From Baffinella frigidus (Eukaryota; Cryptophyceae; Cryptomonadales; Baffinellaceae): a DNA stretch of 12,993 nt. The notes beneath the pieces were generated by a model that was not told the origin of the DNA, searched no databases, and saw only the letters and a program-made list of their open reading frames with translations. Location: the NCBI GenBank assembly GCA_026770585.1, contig MU646308.1:1047418-1060410 (forward strand), given 5' to 3'. Below, one piece after another: positions 12,301 through 12,993 of the stretch. Both the position numbers and the translations under genes were made by a program. The first letter of the stretch is position 1. Each line of letters opens with the position of its first letter.

Positions 12301-12993
12301 GCCGCCCCCCCTGTCCCCGCCGCCTCCGCCGGAGCCGCAACCGCGGGTACACACCCTTCACCCTTAACACTACACCCTACACCCCAAACCCGAAACCCCA
12401 AACCTCAAGCACTACACCCTACACCCGAAACACTACACCCTACACCCCAAACACTAGACCCTACACCCCAAATACTACACCCTGCACCCCCAAACACCAC
12501 ACCCTACACCCCAAACACTACACCCTACACCCTACACCCTACACCCCCAAACCCCCAAACCCCAAACTCTGAACCCTGAACCCTTAACCCAGGCGTCGAC
12601 CCTACTGCTCCTCCAGCCCCTTCGCCAGCCGCCCTCGCCGCCGCTGCCGGTGCGAACCCGAGCCCTGAAACCCGATACCCAAACCTCCTAGAAATGAATT
12701 TATTAAAAGGATTAAGAGGAAACTGAACCGAGTAAGCTAGCATCCAAGCAGGCGAGTGGTCCACTCCACACCCTACCCCCAACCCCCCGGACCCTCAACC
12801 CTAAACCCTAAACCACCCTAAACCCTAAACCCTAAACCCTAAACCCTAAACCCTAAACCCTAAACGAACCCTAAACCCGGGGGGGGGGGAACCCTAACCC
12901 ATAAACACCCTACACCAGGCCCGCGCCCGGGGGGGGGGGGGAGGGTTTCGAGCCCTCGTGGAGGGGCTGCGGGGGGTTCGGGGGGGGGGGGCA
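264..12993 (+). CDS. Intron-rich multi-module protein gene (partial, both ends open); span of all exons
   Basis: Summary entry for the gene whose exons are listed separately. About 22 short exons can be joined; splice phase is consistent at 20 of 21 junctions, which is hard to obtain by chance. The product has three related modules (GW..VARR, GWLPAxxSNF, PAALWRIRFD, IGxEDLEExE), each split over 4-5 exons, and a repetitive Gly/Thr/Pro/Asn then Ala/Pro-rich tail. The module resembles Tudor-like ('royal family') modules common in algal proteins; I recognise this from the aromatic W-x-I-x-F/Y-D strand followed by an acidic EDLEE strand, not from a search. A chromatin-associated role is inference. 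The first exon begins in the middle of a module and the last runs off the window, so the start codon and stop codon are both outside. Several exons exist in more than one copy, so which copy is used is uncertain. Confidence 0.72.
333..720 (-). repeat. TTTAGGG-oriented repeat tract
   Basis: Units TTTAGGG, TTCAGGG, TTTATGG and variants read on the + strand, that is, the opposite orientation to most repeats in the window. The tract contains the diverged exon copy at 541-603. The orientation switches to CCCTAAA at about 715-725 ('TTTCTGCCCTAAACCC'). Confidence 0.8.
541..603 (+). pseudogene. Second copy of exon 1
   Basis: The 63 bases match 270-332 at about 55 positions, and four of the differences are synonymous third-base changes. 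It encodes DGLAAVGIEEVEGHNM then LTAVK and keeps a GT right after AAG. No in-phase AG acceptor is evident: the nearest AG is at 538-539 and would shift the frame. It could be a decayed duplicate or an alternative exon with an unusual acceptor. Confidence 0.65.
715..906 (+). repeat. CCCTAAA-oriented intron tract with a short unique patch
   Basis: Mostly CCCTAAA-like units. A patch at about 738-812 ('CACACAACGTGTGCATGCGC', then 'AATCGAAAAAATCC') is not repeat-like; ACACAACGTGTG within it is a small imperfect palindrome. The tract ends with AAACAG before exon 2. Confidence 0.7.
907..993 (+). CDS. Exon 2: linker exon
   Basis: The 29 codons are phase 0 at both ends, between AAACAG and CAG|GTTTTCC. 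The peptide is AFEKENSVRNPQTPKPGE then KHPRAVPGNQQ, a polar Pro/Lys-rich linker with no recognised domain. The middle codes for NPQTPKP from CCCCCAAACCC-type DNA, so part of this exon looks like exonised repeat. The frame stays open through the following repeats to 1266, so retention of the intron would add a long Pro/Arg/Glu-rich stretch rather than stop translation at once. Confidence 0.6.
994..1266 (+). repeat. CCCGAAA/CCCGAGA/GATCCGAGA repeat tract
   Basis: Units CCCGAAA, CCCGAGA and GATCCGA alternate. There are no TAA-containing units, so the frame stays open here on both strands. The long open frames on both strands (for example 890-1240, 898-1263 and 928-1266) are by-products of this. 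Confidence 0.8.
1267..1420 (+). other. AT-rich unique island with a 34-codon open frame
   Basis: Non-repeat, clearly more AT-rich than the exons. An ATG at 1295 opens a frame to TGA at 1397-1399, encoding MDPSVFIGVGRRLIRALS then KFNQGRIRFDSPFYFN. The same frame is open upstream to the CCAG at 1268-1271. Its base composition differs from every exon of the main gene, and I do not recognise the peptide. It may be a fragment of an inserted element. Confidence 0.35.
1469..1540 (+). CDS. Exon 3: start of module 1 (GLKGWWTKGSTW)
   Basis: Acceptor AAAGCAG. The 24 codons end at ACATGG|GTATAC and join in phase 0 to exon 4. The peptide is AAGGLTASADEE then GLKGWWTKGSTW. GLKGWWTKG aligns with GLAGWETKG of exon 9, which fixes the frame and favours this donor over one directly after ACCAAG. 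Two partial copies follow at 1666-1686 and 1769-1803, each also ending ACATGG|GTACAC. Exon use among the copies is unresolved. Confidence 0.6.
1666..1686 (+). pseudogene. Partial copy b of exon 3
   Basis: TGGACCAAG followed by GGGAGTACATGG and GTACAC repeats the 3' part of exon 3 (W-T-K-G-S-T-W) with its donor. Upstream is an AT-rich unique patch (1618-1662) and no acceptor that would give a coding exon. Confidence 0.55.
1769..1803 (+). pseudogene. Partial copy c of exon 3
   Basis: GGCTCAAGGGGTGGTGG then ACCAAGGTGAACACATGG, followed by GTACAC, repeats the 3' half of exon 3. The intronic sequence just after the donor is also duplicated, which points to tandem segment duplication rather than exon shuffling. 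Confidence 0.6.
1881..1977 (+). mobile_element. Half copy of the CTAGCTCTG inverted-repeat element
   Basis: Starts with CTAGCTCTGTCCCAG and continues through GAAATTTCACAGGTGA and a C-run to ATGAAATTCC. It matches the reverse complement of the right arm and centre of the complete element at 5135-5290, but the second arm is missing. A non-autonomous DNA transposon remnant is the simplest reading; no coding capacity is visible. Confidence 0.65.
2024..2071 (+). CDS. Exon 4: module 1, VARR segment
   Basis: Phase 0 exon of 16 codons between AAACAG and AAG|GTGTCTAAACCC. It encodes VAARVRRDIFDTAERK. It aligns with VARTLINTENND... of exon 10 and with GVRVRREI of exon 16, the first strand of the module. 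Telomere-type repeat begins six bases after the exon end. Confidence 0.75.
2118..2153 (+). pseudogene. Partial copy of exon 4 with lost donor
   Basis: Encodes VVRDILGTAGRK, which aligns with RVRRDIFDTAERK of exon 4. The base after AAG is A instead of G (AAG|ATGAAC), so the donor is destroyed, and no acceptor is visible. The following patch (2154-2200) is non-repeat and unassigned. Confidence 0.6.
2250..2323 (+). CDS. Exon 5: module 1, GWLPA segment
   Basis: Acceptor AAACAAG, phase 0 start, 24 codons plus CG, donor CG|GTGCCTAAACCC. It encodes VNEGNGSVVGWLPATHTS then FVDARG. GSVVGWLPA is the most conserved segment of the module and recurs in exons 11 and 18. The end phase matches exon 6. CAAG is a weaker acceptor than the CAG of other exons. 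Confidence 0.75.
2391..2425 (+). pseudogene. Copy of the 3' half of exon 5
   Basis: Encodes ATLTTCFDSRG plus AT, matching ATHTSFVDARG plus CG of exon 5, and is followed by a good donor (AT|GTACGT) in the same phase. There is no AG just upstream. It is another case of an exon 3' half duplicated together with its donor. Confidence 0.6.
2602..2650 (+). CDS. Exon 6: module 1, PAALWRITYDD segment
   Basis: Acceptor CTAACCCAG. One base completes the Arg codon from exon 5, then PAALWRITYDDKTIGT, donor ACG|GTCTTACC. This frame is fixed by homology to PAALW|RIRFDNKAIG in exons 18-19. The W-R-I-T-Y-D-D strand is typical of Tudor-like barrels. CTAAC in the acceptor-side repeats could act as a branch site. 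Confidence 0.78.
2731..2743 (+). pseudogene. Remnant of exon 6 end and donor, copy 2
   Basis: GGCATAGGGGAG|GTCTTACC repeats the CATTGGAACG|GTCTTACC end of exon 6. It is too short to function as an exon. Confidence 0.45.
2819..2829 (+). pseudogene. Remnant of exon 6 end and donor, copy 3
   Basis: GCATGGCGGAG|GTCGTAC is a third, more diverged repeat of the exon 6 end. The spacing to copy 2 is about 87 bases, with duplicated repeat sequence between them. Confidence 0.4.
3072..3112 (+). CDS. Exon 7: module 1, EDLEQHE segment
   Basis: Acceptor CTATGCAG, phase 0, 13 codons plus AG, donor AG|GTCCGAACC. It encodes EDLEQHEIQSSVA. It follows IGT of exon 6 directly and aligns with EDLEEHEVQ and EDLEESEVH of modules 2 and 3, closing module 1. 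Confidence 0.78.
3113..3640 (+). repeat. CCCGAAA/CCCGGAAC tract, open in all frames
   Basis: About 500 bases of CCCGAAA, CCCCAAA and CCCGGAAC units. Because TAA-bearing units are absent, long open frames exist on both strands (up to 186 codons on the minus strand, 3064-3624). A non-repeat patch at 3543-3567 ('GCATGATGACCTATAACCTG') resembles one at 9222-9253. Confidence 0.85.
3653..3684 (+). CDS. Exon 8: linker between modules 1 and 2
   Basis: Acceptor TTCGCAG. One base completes Arg, then FITWSNRDVA and one G, followed by GC (GCAG|GCTCGT). With this GC donor the phase fits exon 9. A GT donor four bases later (ending 3688) would give FITWSNRDVAG plus TC and put exon 9 out of frame. The island is clearly non-repeat, but it is short and its end is uncertain. 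Confidence 0.5.
3689..3919 (+). repeat. Pure and degenerate CCCTAAA tract
   Basis: Eight perfect CCCTAAA units in a row at 3691-3746, then degenerate CCCTAAA and CCCCCAA units. Together with 12816-12864 it is the longest perfect telomere-type run in the window, but it is interstitial. Confidence 0.85.
3920..3969 (+). pseudogene. Copy a of exon 9, donor lost into repeat
   Basis: Acceptor CCCGCAG, then AAEALDPGLAGWET in the same phase as exon 9. After ACG the sequence runs into CCGGAACCCTGAACC repeat with no donor. It looks as if the 3' part was replaced by repeat. Confidence 0.6.
4215..4285 (+). CDS. Exon 9: start of module 2 (GLAGWETKGHHFLGCK)
   Basis: Acceptor TCCGCAG, two bases to complete a codon, then 23 codons ending in AAG|GTGCGTGA, a strong donor. 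The peptide is EAEAQDPGLAGWETKG then HHFLGCK. It aligns with exon 3 (GLKGWWTKG) and with GWRNIGSVLIGVRVRR of exon 16. It joins exon 10 in phase 0. Confidence 0.75.
4321..4396 (-). mobile_element. CCTACGGTAGGCAA-family element, copy B
   Basis: The reverse complement starts CCCTACGGTAGGCAACCCG and continues through GGGGCATAGGGGGGTTCC and GATAAGGTAACGGAAACT to GCATTTCC. It matches 9784-9889 over its length and 10906-10984 in part. It lies in the intron between two copies of exon 9. No coding capacity; the class is unknown. Confidence 0.6.
4451..4489 (+). pseudogene. Copy c of exon 9 (3' half plus donor)
   Basis: Encodes GWETKGHHFLGCK, identical in protein to the end of exon 9, and is followed by the same GTGCGTGAG donor. 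No acceptor is visible upstream. It could be spliced only through a cryptic site. Confidence 0.6.
4493..4720 (+). repeat. Tandem repeat of about 45 bases followed by a GA microsatellite
   Basis: Three to four diverged units built on 'GATAGACTAGAGRGAG' and 'GTGTTTGGACTTRGGAA' occupy 4500-4615. A GA-rich microsatellite follows at about 4650-4720. An open frame (4553-4849) crosses it but is mostly repeat. Confidence 0.75.
4726..4851 (+). other. Unique island with a protein-like open frame
   Basis: After the GA repeat there are about 130 non-repeat bases. One frame reads VEDLLRLARQHEANYANR then FLSQLLEYCPGNTQK then VSNCHPNQ and stops. The amphipathic Leu/Arg pattern looks more protein-like than the repeat frames. 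I do not recognise it, and it has no matching splice sites for the main gene. It may be a fragment of a mobile element or of another gene. Confidence 0.3.
4933..4989 (+). CDS. Exon 10: module 2, VARTL segment
   Basis: Acceptor CTCTGCAG, phase 0 at both ends, 19 codons, donor AAG|GTGGGGCTT. It encodes VARTLINTENNDRKKMDAK. It follows HHFLGCK of exon 9 and precedes VVGWLPA of exon 11. It corresponds to exon 4 of module 1, with a slightly longer loop. A second copy, interrupted by an inserted element, lies at 5087-5133. Confidence 0.78.
5087..5133 (+). pseudogene. Second copy of exon 10, split from its donor by an element
   Basis: LINTENNVRKKMDAK follows CTCAGGG. After GCCAAA the inverted-repeat element at 5135-5290 intervenes. 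The original donor sequence AAGGTGGGGCTT then resumes at 5290, exactly as after exon 10. One Asp has become Val. Confidence 0.7.
5135..5290 (+). mobile_element. Complete palindromic MITE-like element
   Basis: The ends are TCTAGCTCTG and its exact reverse complement CAGAGCTAGA; the arms extend through CGCCATT/AATGGCG and GAAATTTCACAGG-type segments. The whole 156 bases can fold back. Comparison with the empty site at exon 10 (GCCAAGGTGGGG) shows an insertion between GCCAA and GGTGGGG with AA on both sides, so a 2-base AA target duplication is possible. No open frame. Confidence 0.8.
5558..5599 (+). pseudogene. GWLPA exon copy 1 (stop)
   Basis: Acceptor TTGCAG, then VVGWLPAHKSNFL followed by in-frame TGA. 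It is a decayed copy of exon 11. Confidence 0.65.
5747..5779 (+). pseudogene. GWLPA exon copy 2 (deletion, stop)
   Basis: After GGCAG reads LVGWLPAHNL and TGA. Nine bases of the AAATCAAACTTCC segment are missing compared with copy 1. Confidence 0.6.
5924..6010 (+). pseudogene. GWLPA exon copy 3
   Basis: After TACAG reads VVGWLSAHKSNFL, then unrelated SGGFRRGLYRQEGT and a stop. The PLWRV part is absent. Confidence 0.6.
6124..6165 (+). pseudogene. GWLPA exon copy 4 (stop)
   Basis: After TTTTCAG reads VVCWLPAHKSNFR then TGA. The conserved Gly is changed to Cys. Confidence 0.6.
6224..6316 (+). pseudogene. GWLPA exon copy 5
   Basis: After TTTGCAG reads VVGWLPAHKSNFLDPRS, then unrelated sequence to TAA. 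It is the closest copy to exon 11 up to the Asp, then diverges. Confidence 0.6.
6346..6432 (+). CDS. Exon 11: module 2, GWLPA to LWRVRF segment (intact copy)
   Basis: Acceptor TTTTCAG, phase 0. Twenty-nine codons encode VVGWLPAHKSNFLDARG then LSAPLWRVRFEQ. This is the last of six copies and the only one running without a stop into the PLWRVRF strand. Here the two halves that are split in modules 1 and 3 are one exon. After CAG comes GCATTCA, so a GC donor is needed to join exon 12 in phase 0. Three further copies of the 3' half follow, two of them with the same CAG or CCG|GCATTCA border. Confidence 0.75.
6503..6523 (+). pseudogene. Copy of exon 11 3' end, no. 2
   Basis: WCVRFEQ followed by GAATTGA. 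Preceded by AAAACCCTAAAGCCTCCG. Confidence 0.5.
6602..6640 (+). pseudogene. Copy of exon 11 3' half, no. 3
   Basis: GLSAPLWRVRFEQ, with the same protein sequence as exon 11, followed by GCATTCACC. No acceptor is adjacent; an A-run (AAAAAAG) precedes it. Confidence 0.6.
6707..6730 (+). pseudogene. Copy of exon 11 3' end, no. 4
   Basis: LWRVRFEP followed by GCATTCACC. It shares the upstream AACAAAAACAG and AAAGCCTC segments with copy no. 2. Confidence 0.55.
6974..7009 (+). CDS. Exon 12: module 2, IGYEDLEEHE segment
   Basis: Acceptor ACGCCAG, phase 0 at both ends, 12 codons, donor GAG|GTCCAAACC. It encodes RDIGYEDLEEHE. Joined to RVRFEQ of exon 11 it gives the expected aromatic strand followed by the acidic EDLEE strand, matching exon 7 and exon 19. 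Confidence 0.78.
7010..7183 (+). repeat. Intron of CCCCAAA and CACAAGC repeats
   Basis: A run of CACAAGC/CCACAAG units at about 7059-7110 lies between CCCCAAAC units. It ends AACCCAG at exon 13. Confidence 0.8.
7184..7345 (+). CDS. Exon 13: end of module 2 and Lys-rich linker
   Basis: Acceptor CCAACCCAG, 54 codons, donor AAG|GTGCCCTCC; phase 0 at both ends. It begins VQKDIKEQIFGTAPG, an amphipathic helix-like end of module 2 (compare IQSSVA of exon 7 and VHESAALY of exon 20). Then comes a disordered basic linker with an imperfect internal repeat: KPANRKPDPT and KSANRQSDPT. It ends in SHKKKDQK, which could serve as part of a nuclear localisation signal (inference). Confidence 0.8.
7346..7679 (+). 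repeat. Intron of CCCTAAA, CACTAAA and CCCGAAA repeats
   Basis: Includes a short homogeneous run of ACACTAA units (about 7398-7433) and a CCCGAAA run (about 7498-7535). No exon is seen. Confidence 0.8.
7680..7764 (+). CDS. Exon 14: Ala/Ser/Lys linker
   Basis: Acceptor AAACCAG, phase 0, 28 codons plus G, donor GGAG|GTTAGC. The peptide is GGVLSTSAKAPLSN then FAKAPLLSAGAAKG, low-complexity with two AKAPL repeats. The island is plainly non-repeat and its phase fits exons 13 and 15. No known domain. Confidence 0.65.
7785..7947 (-). repeat. TTTAGGG/TTTGGGG-oriented intron
   Basis: The whole intron is in the G-rich sense orientation (GGGGTTTGGGGTTTAGG). It is G-tract rich and could form G-quadruplexes in DNA and pre-mRNA. 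Confidence 0.8.
7948..7988 (+). CDS. Exon 15: WWT exon, 3' end unclear
   Basis: Acceptor TTTGGAG; TT completes a Val codon from exon 14, then AEQHVVKLQEWWT. LQEWWT aligns with LKGWWT of exon 3, which supports the frame. Directly after ACAAA the sequence becomes CCCTAAACCCTAAA with no GT, so the donor is either lost to repeat growth or lies earlier (GAGTG|GTGGAC, which breaks the phase to exon 16). The splice to exon 16 is unresolved. Confidence 0.5.
7989..8250 (+). repeat. CCCTAAA/CCCGAAA/CCCCAAA intron tract
   Basis: Degenerate repeat in C-rich orientation with segments of each variant. No exon is seen. Confidence 0.8.
8264..8323 (+). CDS. Possible extra exon in a unique island
   Basis: Acceptor GGCCGCAG and donor CACG|GTTAGC bracket an open frame GQFSCRGENGNYANLKMSP. 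It fits neither neighbour in phase beyond doubt and has no matching module segment. The island (8251-8400) is otherwise unassigned; GGCAATTTTC and GAAAATGGC within it form an imperfect inverted repeat. Confidence 0.22.
8439..8926 (+). repeat. Three decayed units upstream of exon 16
   Basis: Unit 1 (8439-8490) encodes EGWRNIGSVLI. Unit 2 (8518-8640) encodes ASASIASITEEEEE, then a divergent insert and WNVGSLLFGF. Unit 3 (8679-8755) encodes APAWIAPTKEEEEEGW then RNVGSVLNK. Units are separated by 'ATCAAAAATCRTACKC' and short CCCTAAA stretches ending AATCAG. The 80 bases from 8673 recur at 8921 with few changes (period 248). Confidence 0.65.
8790..8862. repeat. Small inverted-repeat insertion in unit 3
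   Basis: TCAAGGGAAAC at 8790-8800 and its perfect complement GTTTCCCTTGA at 8852-8862 flank an inner pair CCACGT/ACGTGG (8821-8826, 8835-8840). It may be a short foldback element interrupting the duplicated exon unit. Confidence 0.5.
8927..9017 (+). CDS. Exon 16: start of module 3 (GWRNIGSVLIGVRVRR)
   Basis: Acceptor AATCAG, two bases, 29 codons, then AG, donor AG|GTAAAC. It encodes APAWIAPTKEEEEEGW then RNIGSVLIGVRVR. The GW...LIGVRVRRE pattern equals GW...FLGCKVAR of module 2 and VRRDIF of module 1. An acidic E5 stretch precedes it. It is the last and best-bordered of four copies, and it joins exon 17 in phase. Confidence 0.72.
9018..9325 (+). repeat. CCCGGAAC/CCCGAAA intron tract
   Basis: Mostly CCCGGAAC units; a non-repeat patch at 9222-9253 ('GATGATATGTGGTCCATG') is similar to 3543-3567. 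The frame is open through 9154 on + and in long minus-strand frames. Confidence 0.8.
9326..9374 (+). CDS. Exon 17: module 3 connector
   Basis: Acceptor GGTCCAG; one base completes Arg, then EIPSVGNMPQLKENAT, donor ACG|GTCTGG. It lies at the place of the loop between the VRR strand and GWLPA and links both in phase. A remnant of its last 14 bases with donor recurs at 9460-9473. Confidence 0.72.
9460..9473 (+). pseudogene. Remnant of exon 17 end with donor
   Basis: CGGAAAACGCCACG|GTCC repeats AGGAAAATGCCACG|GTCT of exon 17. Confidence 0.45.
9478..9684 (+). repeat. CCCTAAA and CCCCAAA intron tract
   Basis: C-rich orientation repeats. It ends CGCTAG, an unusual TAG acceptor, at exon 18. Confidence 0.8.
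9685..9755 (+). CDS. Exon 18: module 3, GWLPAEESNF to PAALW
   Basis: Acceptor CTAG, phase 0, 23 codons plus TG, donor TG|GTGACACC. It encodes VWGWLPAEESNFSNEE then SGLPAAL and the first two bases of Trp. It aligns with exons 5 and 6 and exon 11. Its end phase equals all three copies of exon 19. A near-identical partial copy is at 10019-10083. Confidence 0.8.
9784..9889 (+). mobile_element. CCTACGGTAGGCAA-family element, copy A
   Basis: Starts CCCCTACGGTAGGCAACCCG and ends near TTCGTAGCCCGCAGTGTGG. CTACGGTAGGCAACCCGTAG is itself an imperfect hairpin. It matches 4321-4396 reversed and 10906-10984. It has no open frame and lies within the longest intron. Confidence 0.65.
9890..10018. other. Unique stretch then short G-rich repeat
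   Basis: 9890-9955 is unassigned unique sequence. 9960-10018 is TTTGGGGTT/TTTAGGG repeat leading to the TATAG before the exon 18 copy. Confidence 0.5.
10019..10083 (+). pseudogene. Second copy of exon 18 (lacks first two codons)
   Basis: GWLPAEESNFSNEE then SSLPAAL and TT, donor TT|GTGACGCC. Only two base changes from exon 18 over this span. The last one would replace the conserved Trp by Leu on joining exon 19. TATAG precedes directly, so splicing to this copy would drop V-W and keep the frame. Confidence 0.65.
10107..10272. mobile_element. MITE-like element with long inverted arms
   Basis: The left arm (about 10107-10181) and right arm (about 10197-10272) are inverted copies with a few mismatches. 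Both contain AAGCTAA, GCCAGYGAGG, ATTGCCTACGGTAGGTA and GGGCTCC(C/T)ACGACTTT. The AT-rich centre is about 15 bases. No open frame. CCTACGGTAGG is shared with the other element family in this window. Confidence 0.78.
10291..10593 (+). other. Unique region with a 100-codon open frame, function unknown
   Basis: 10273-10620 contains no telomere-type repeat. A frame opening near TTG at 10291 runs to TAG at 10591-10593: TDYSQVDIPASRYKPVNF, then WAKKSPGESELGVRFP, and so on. There is no ATG start; the first Met is at codon 36. It contains the 34-base perfect palindrome at 10526-10559. No match to the modules and no recognised family. It may be internal sequence of an unidentified element. Confidence 0.3.
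10526..10559. repeat. Perfect 34-base palindrome
   Basis: CTTTCGGAAAGCAACGG followed immediately by its exact reverse complement, centred on GGCC with no spacer. The bases just outside do not pair. The arms themselves begin with CTTTCGGAAAG, a nested hairpin. Confidence 0.9.
10622..10674 (+). pseudogene. Exon 19 copy a, no donor
   Basis: Acceptor TCTGGCAG, one base, then RIRFDNKAIGGEDLEES and directly CTTAACCCTAACCC. The donor has been replaced by telomere-type repeat. The frame is otherwise intact. Confidence 0.65.
10906..10984 (+). mobile_element. CCTACGGTAGGCAA-family element, copy C
   Basis: CCCTACGGTAGGCAATACCG, then TAGGGACATAGGAGG and AAGGTAACGGAAAATCGTAG, ending CCCACTGTGTGG. It matches copies A and B. 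The end motif CGTAGCCCACTGTGTGG recurs at 10846-10864 and, modified, at 11164-11180. Confidence 0.6.
11006..11060 (+). pseudogene. Exon 19 copy b with one-base deletion
   Basis: Acceptor TCTGGCAG, RIRFDNKATGGED, then one T is missing relative to copies a and c. The frame shifts to WRSPK and TAA at 11061-11063. Confidence 0.7.
11118..11149. repeat. Short inverted repeat AAAGTTAACT
   Basis: AAAGTTAACT at 11118-11127 pairs with AGTTAACTTT at 11140-11149 around a 12-base loop, inside the right arm of the inverted pair. Confidence 0.6.
11202..11256 (+). CDS. Exon 19: module 3, RIRFDNKAIGEEDLEESE (intact copy c)
   Basis: Acceptor TCTGGCAG; one base completes Trp from exon 18, then RIRFDNKAIGEEDLEESE, donor GAG|GTCTTTC. 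It is the only one of three copies with both an open frame and a donor, and it joins exon 20 in phase 0. It forms the aromatic and acidic strands that close module 3. Confidence 0.8.
11263..11343 (+). repeat. Three tandem copies of a 27-base unit
   Basis: CTGCCCATCCCACACTCTAA plus TCAGAAA occurs twice perfectly (11263-11289, 11290-11316) and once with changes (11317-11343), starting seven bases after the exon 19 end. Confidence 0.9.
11407..12346 (+). CDS. Exon 20: end of module 3 and long Gly/Thr/Pro then Ala/Pro repeat tail
   Basis: Acceptor TTTTCCAG, phase 0, 313 codons plus G, donor GCGG|GTACAC. Residues 1-18 (VHESAALYKRWNVATLSA) finish module 3. Residues about 28-210 are repeats such as GTPNS, GTMANY, GTTANS and GVQNYGT with spacers MYPGVPGNP/IYPGVPGNP. 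Residues about 211-313 are Ala/Pro/Asn-rich with SNAASG/SNAAHG units and PAPAPAP runs. No signal peptide or membrane segment is visible. The tail is probably disordered; elastin- or collagen-like function is not implied. The coding repeat GGAACCCCAAACTCC resembles the intronic CCCGGAACCCCAAAC repeats. Confidence 0.82.
12347..12592 (+). repeat. Intron of ACACCCTACACCCC repeats
   Basis: Units CACTACACCCTACACCCC dominate, a different local variant from the other introns. It ends TTAACCCAG at exon 21. Confidence 0.8.
12593..12649 (+). CDS. Exon 21: Pro/Ala tail continuation
   Basis: Acceptor TTAACCCAG, GC completes Gly, then VDPTAPPAPSPAALAAAA and G, donor CCG|GTGCGA. Phase fits exons 20 and 22, and the composition continues the tail. 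Confidence 0.7.
12650..12918 (+). repeat. Intron with a unique AT-rich patch and perfect CCCTAAA run
   Basis: 12690-12770 is non-repeat and AT-rich (AAATGAATTTATTAAAAGG), unassigned. Seven perfect CCCTAAA units at 12816-12864, then a 9-base G-run near 12880. Confidence 0.75.
12919..12993 (+). CDS. Possible exon 22 running off the window
   Basis: Acceptor TACACCAG, GC completes Gly in phase, then an open frame PRPGGGGRVSSPRGG to the end. G-runs of about 13 and 10 bases make the base count, and hence the frame, unreliable. It is compatible with the low-complexity tail but may be sequencing or assembly noise at a contig end. Confidence 0.35.

Noticed and set aside
11366-12401. Overlapping open frames opposite or out of frame to exon 20 (RNHGKLRNH, WFRSLPWFRS, AALEPLAALE types)
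   Set aside because: All are shadows of the repetitive GC-rich exon. Only the GTPNS frame joins exons 19 and 21 in phase and continues module 3.
3691-12864. A true chromosome end
   Set aside because: Perfect CCCTAAA runs are only 7-8 units, occur at several places in both orientations and alternate with exons, so they are interstitial.

Overview
The window reads as eukaryotic nuclear DNA. It holds one very intron-dense gene on the + strand, open at both ends. Short exons (mostly 32-162 bases) carry ordinary GT/AG-type borders. They sit in a sea of degenerate 7-base repeats of the CCCTAAA/TTTAGGG type (plant-type telomere motif) and variants such as CCCGAAA, CCCCAAA and CCCGGAAC. TTTAGGG-type telomeres occur in plants and many green algae and also in several other protist groups. 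A microalga is my best guess, but the species cannot be named from the sequence. There is no bacterial-style operon, RNA gene or CRISPR array.

I assembled 22 exons by hand: 264-332, 907-993, 1469-1540, 2024-2071, 2250-2323, 2602-2650, 3072-3112, 3653-3684, 4215-4285, 4933-4989, 6346-6432, 6974-7009, 7184-7345, 7680-7764, 7948-about 7988, 8927-9017, 9326-9374, 9685-9755, 11202-11256, 11407-12346, 12593-12649 and 12919-end. Reading phase agrees at 20 of the 21 junctions. Only the junction between 7948-7988 and 8927-9017 stays unresolved. Two junctions need GC donors.

The joined protein has three copies, plus the end of an earlier one, of a module of about 75-85 residues. Its pattern is GW(x)n-V-A/R-R, then GWLPAxxSNF, then PAALWRI-R/T-F/Y-D, then IGxEDLEExE. 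It resembles the Tudor-like modules of many algal proteins that carry an 'ALWxVxYDDGDxEDLEExE' pattern, so a chromatin- or methyl-mark-reading role is possible but is inference. Modules 1, 2 and 3 use exons 1469-3112, 4215-7184+ and 8927-11407+. A Lys-rich linker lies between modules 2 and 3. After module 3 comes a long low-complexity tail (Gly-Thr-Pro-Asn-Ser/Tyr repeats, then Ala/Pro/Asn-rich), from 11407 to the window end.

The introns are the striking part. Nearly every exon has decayed partial copies beside it, usually the exon's 3' part with its donor. The most elaborate set is the multi-copy array at 5337-6730. The introns also hold several small inverted-repeat (MITE-like) elements: 5135-5290 with a half copy at 1881-1977; 10107-10272; a family at 4321-4396, 9784-9889 and 10906-10984; and an inverted pair at 10725-11180 that encloses an exon copy. 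On the sense strand most intronic repeats are in the C-rich orientation, which contains neither GT nor AG.
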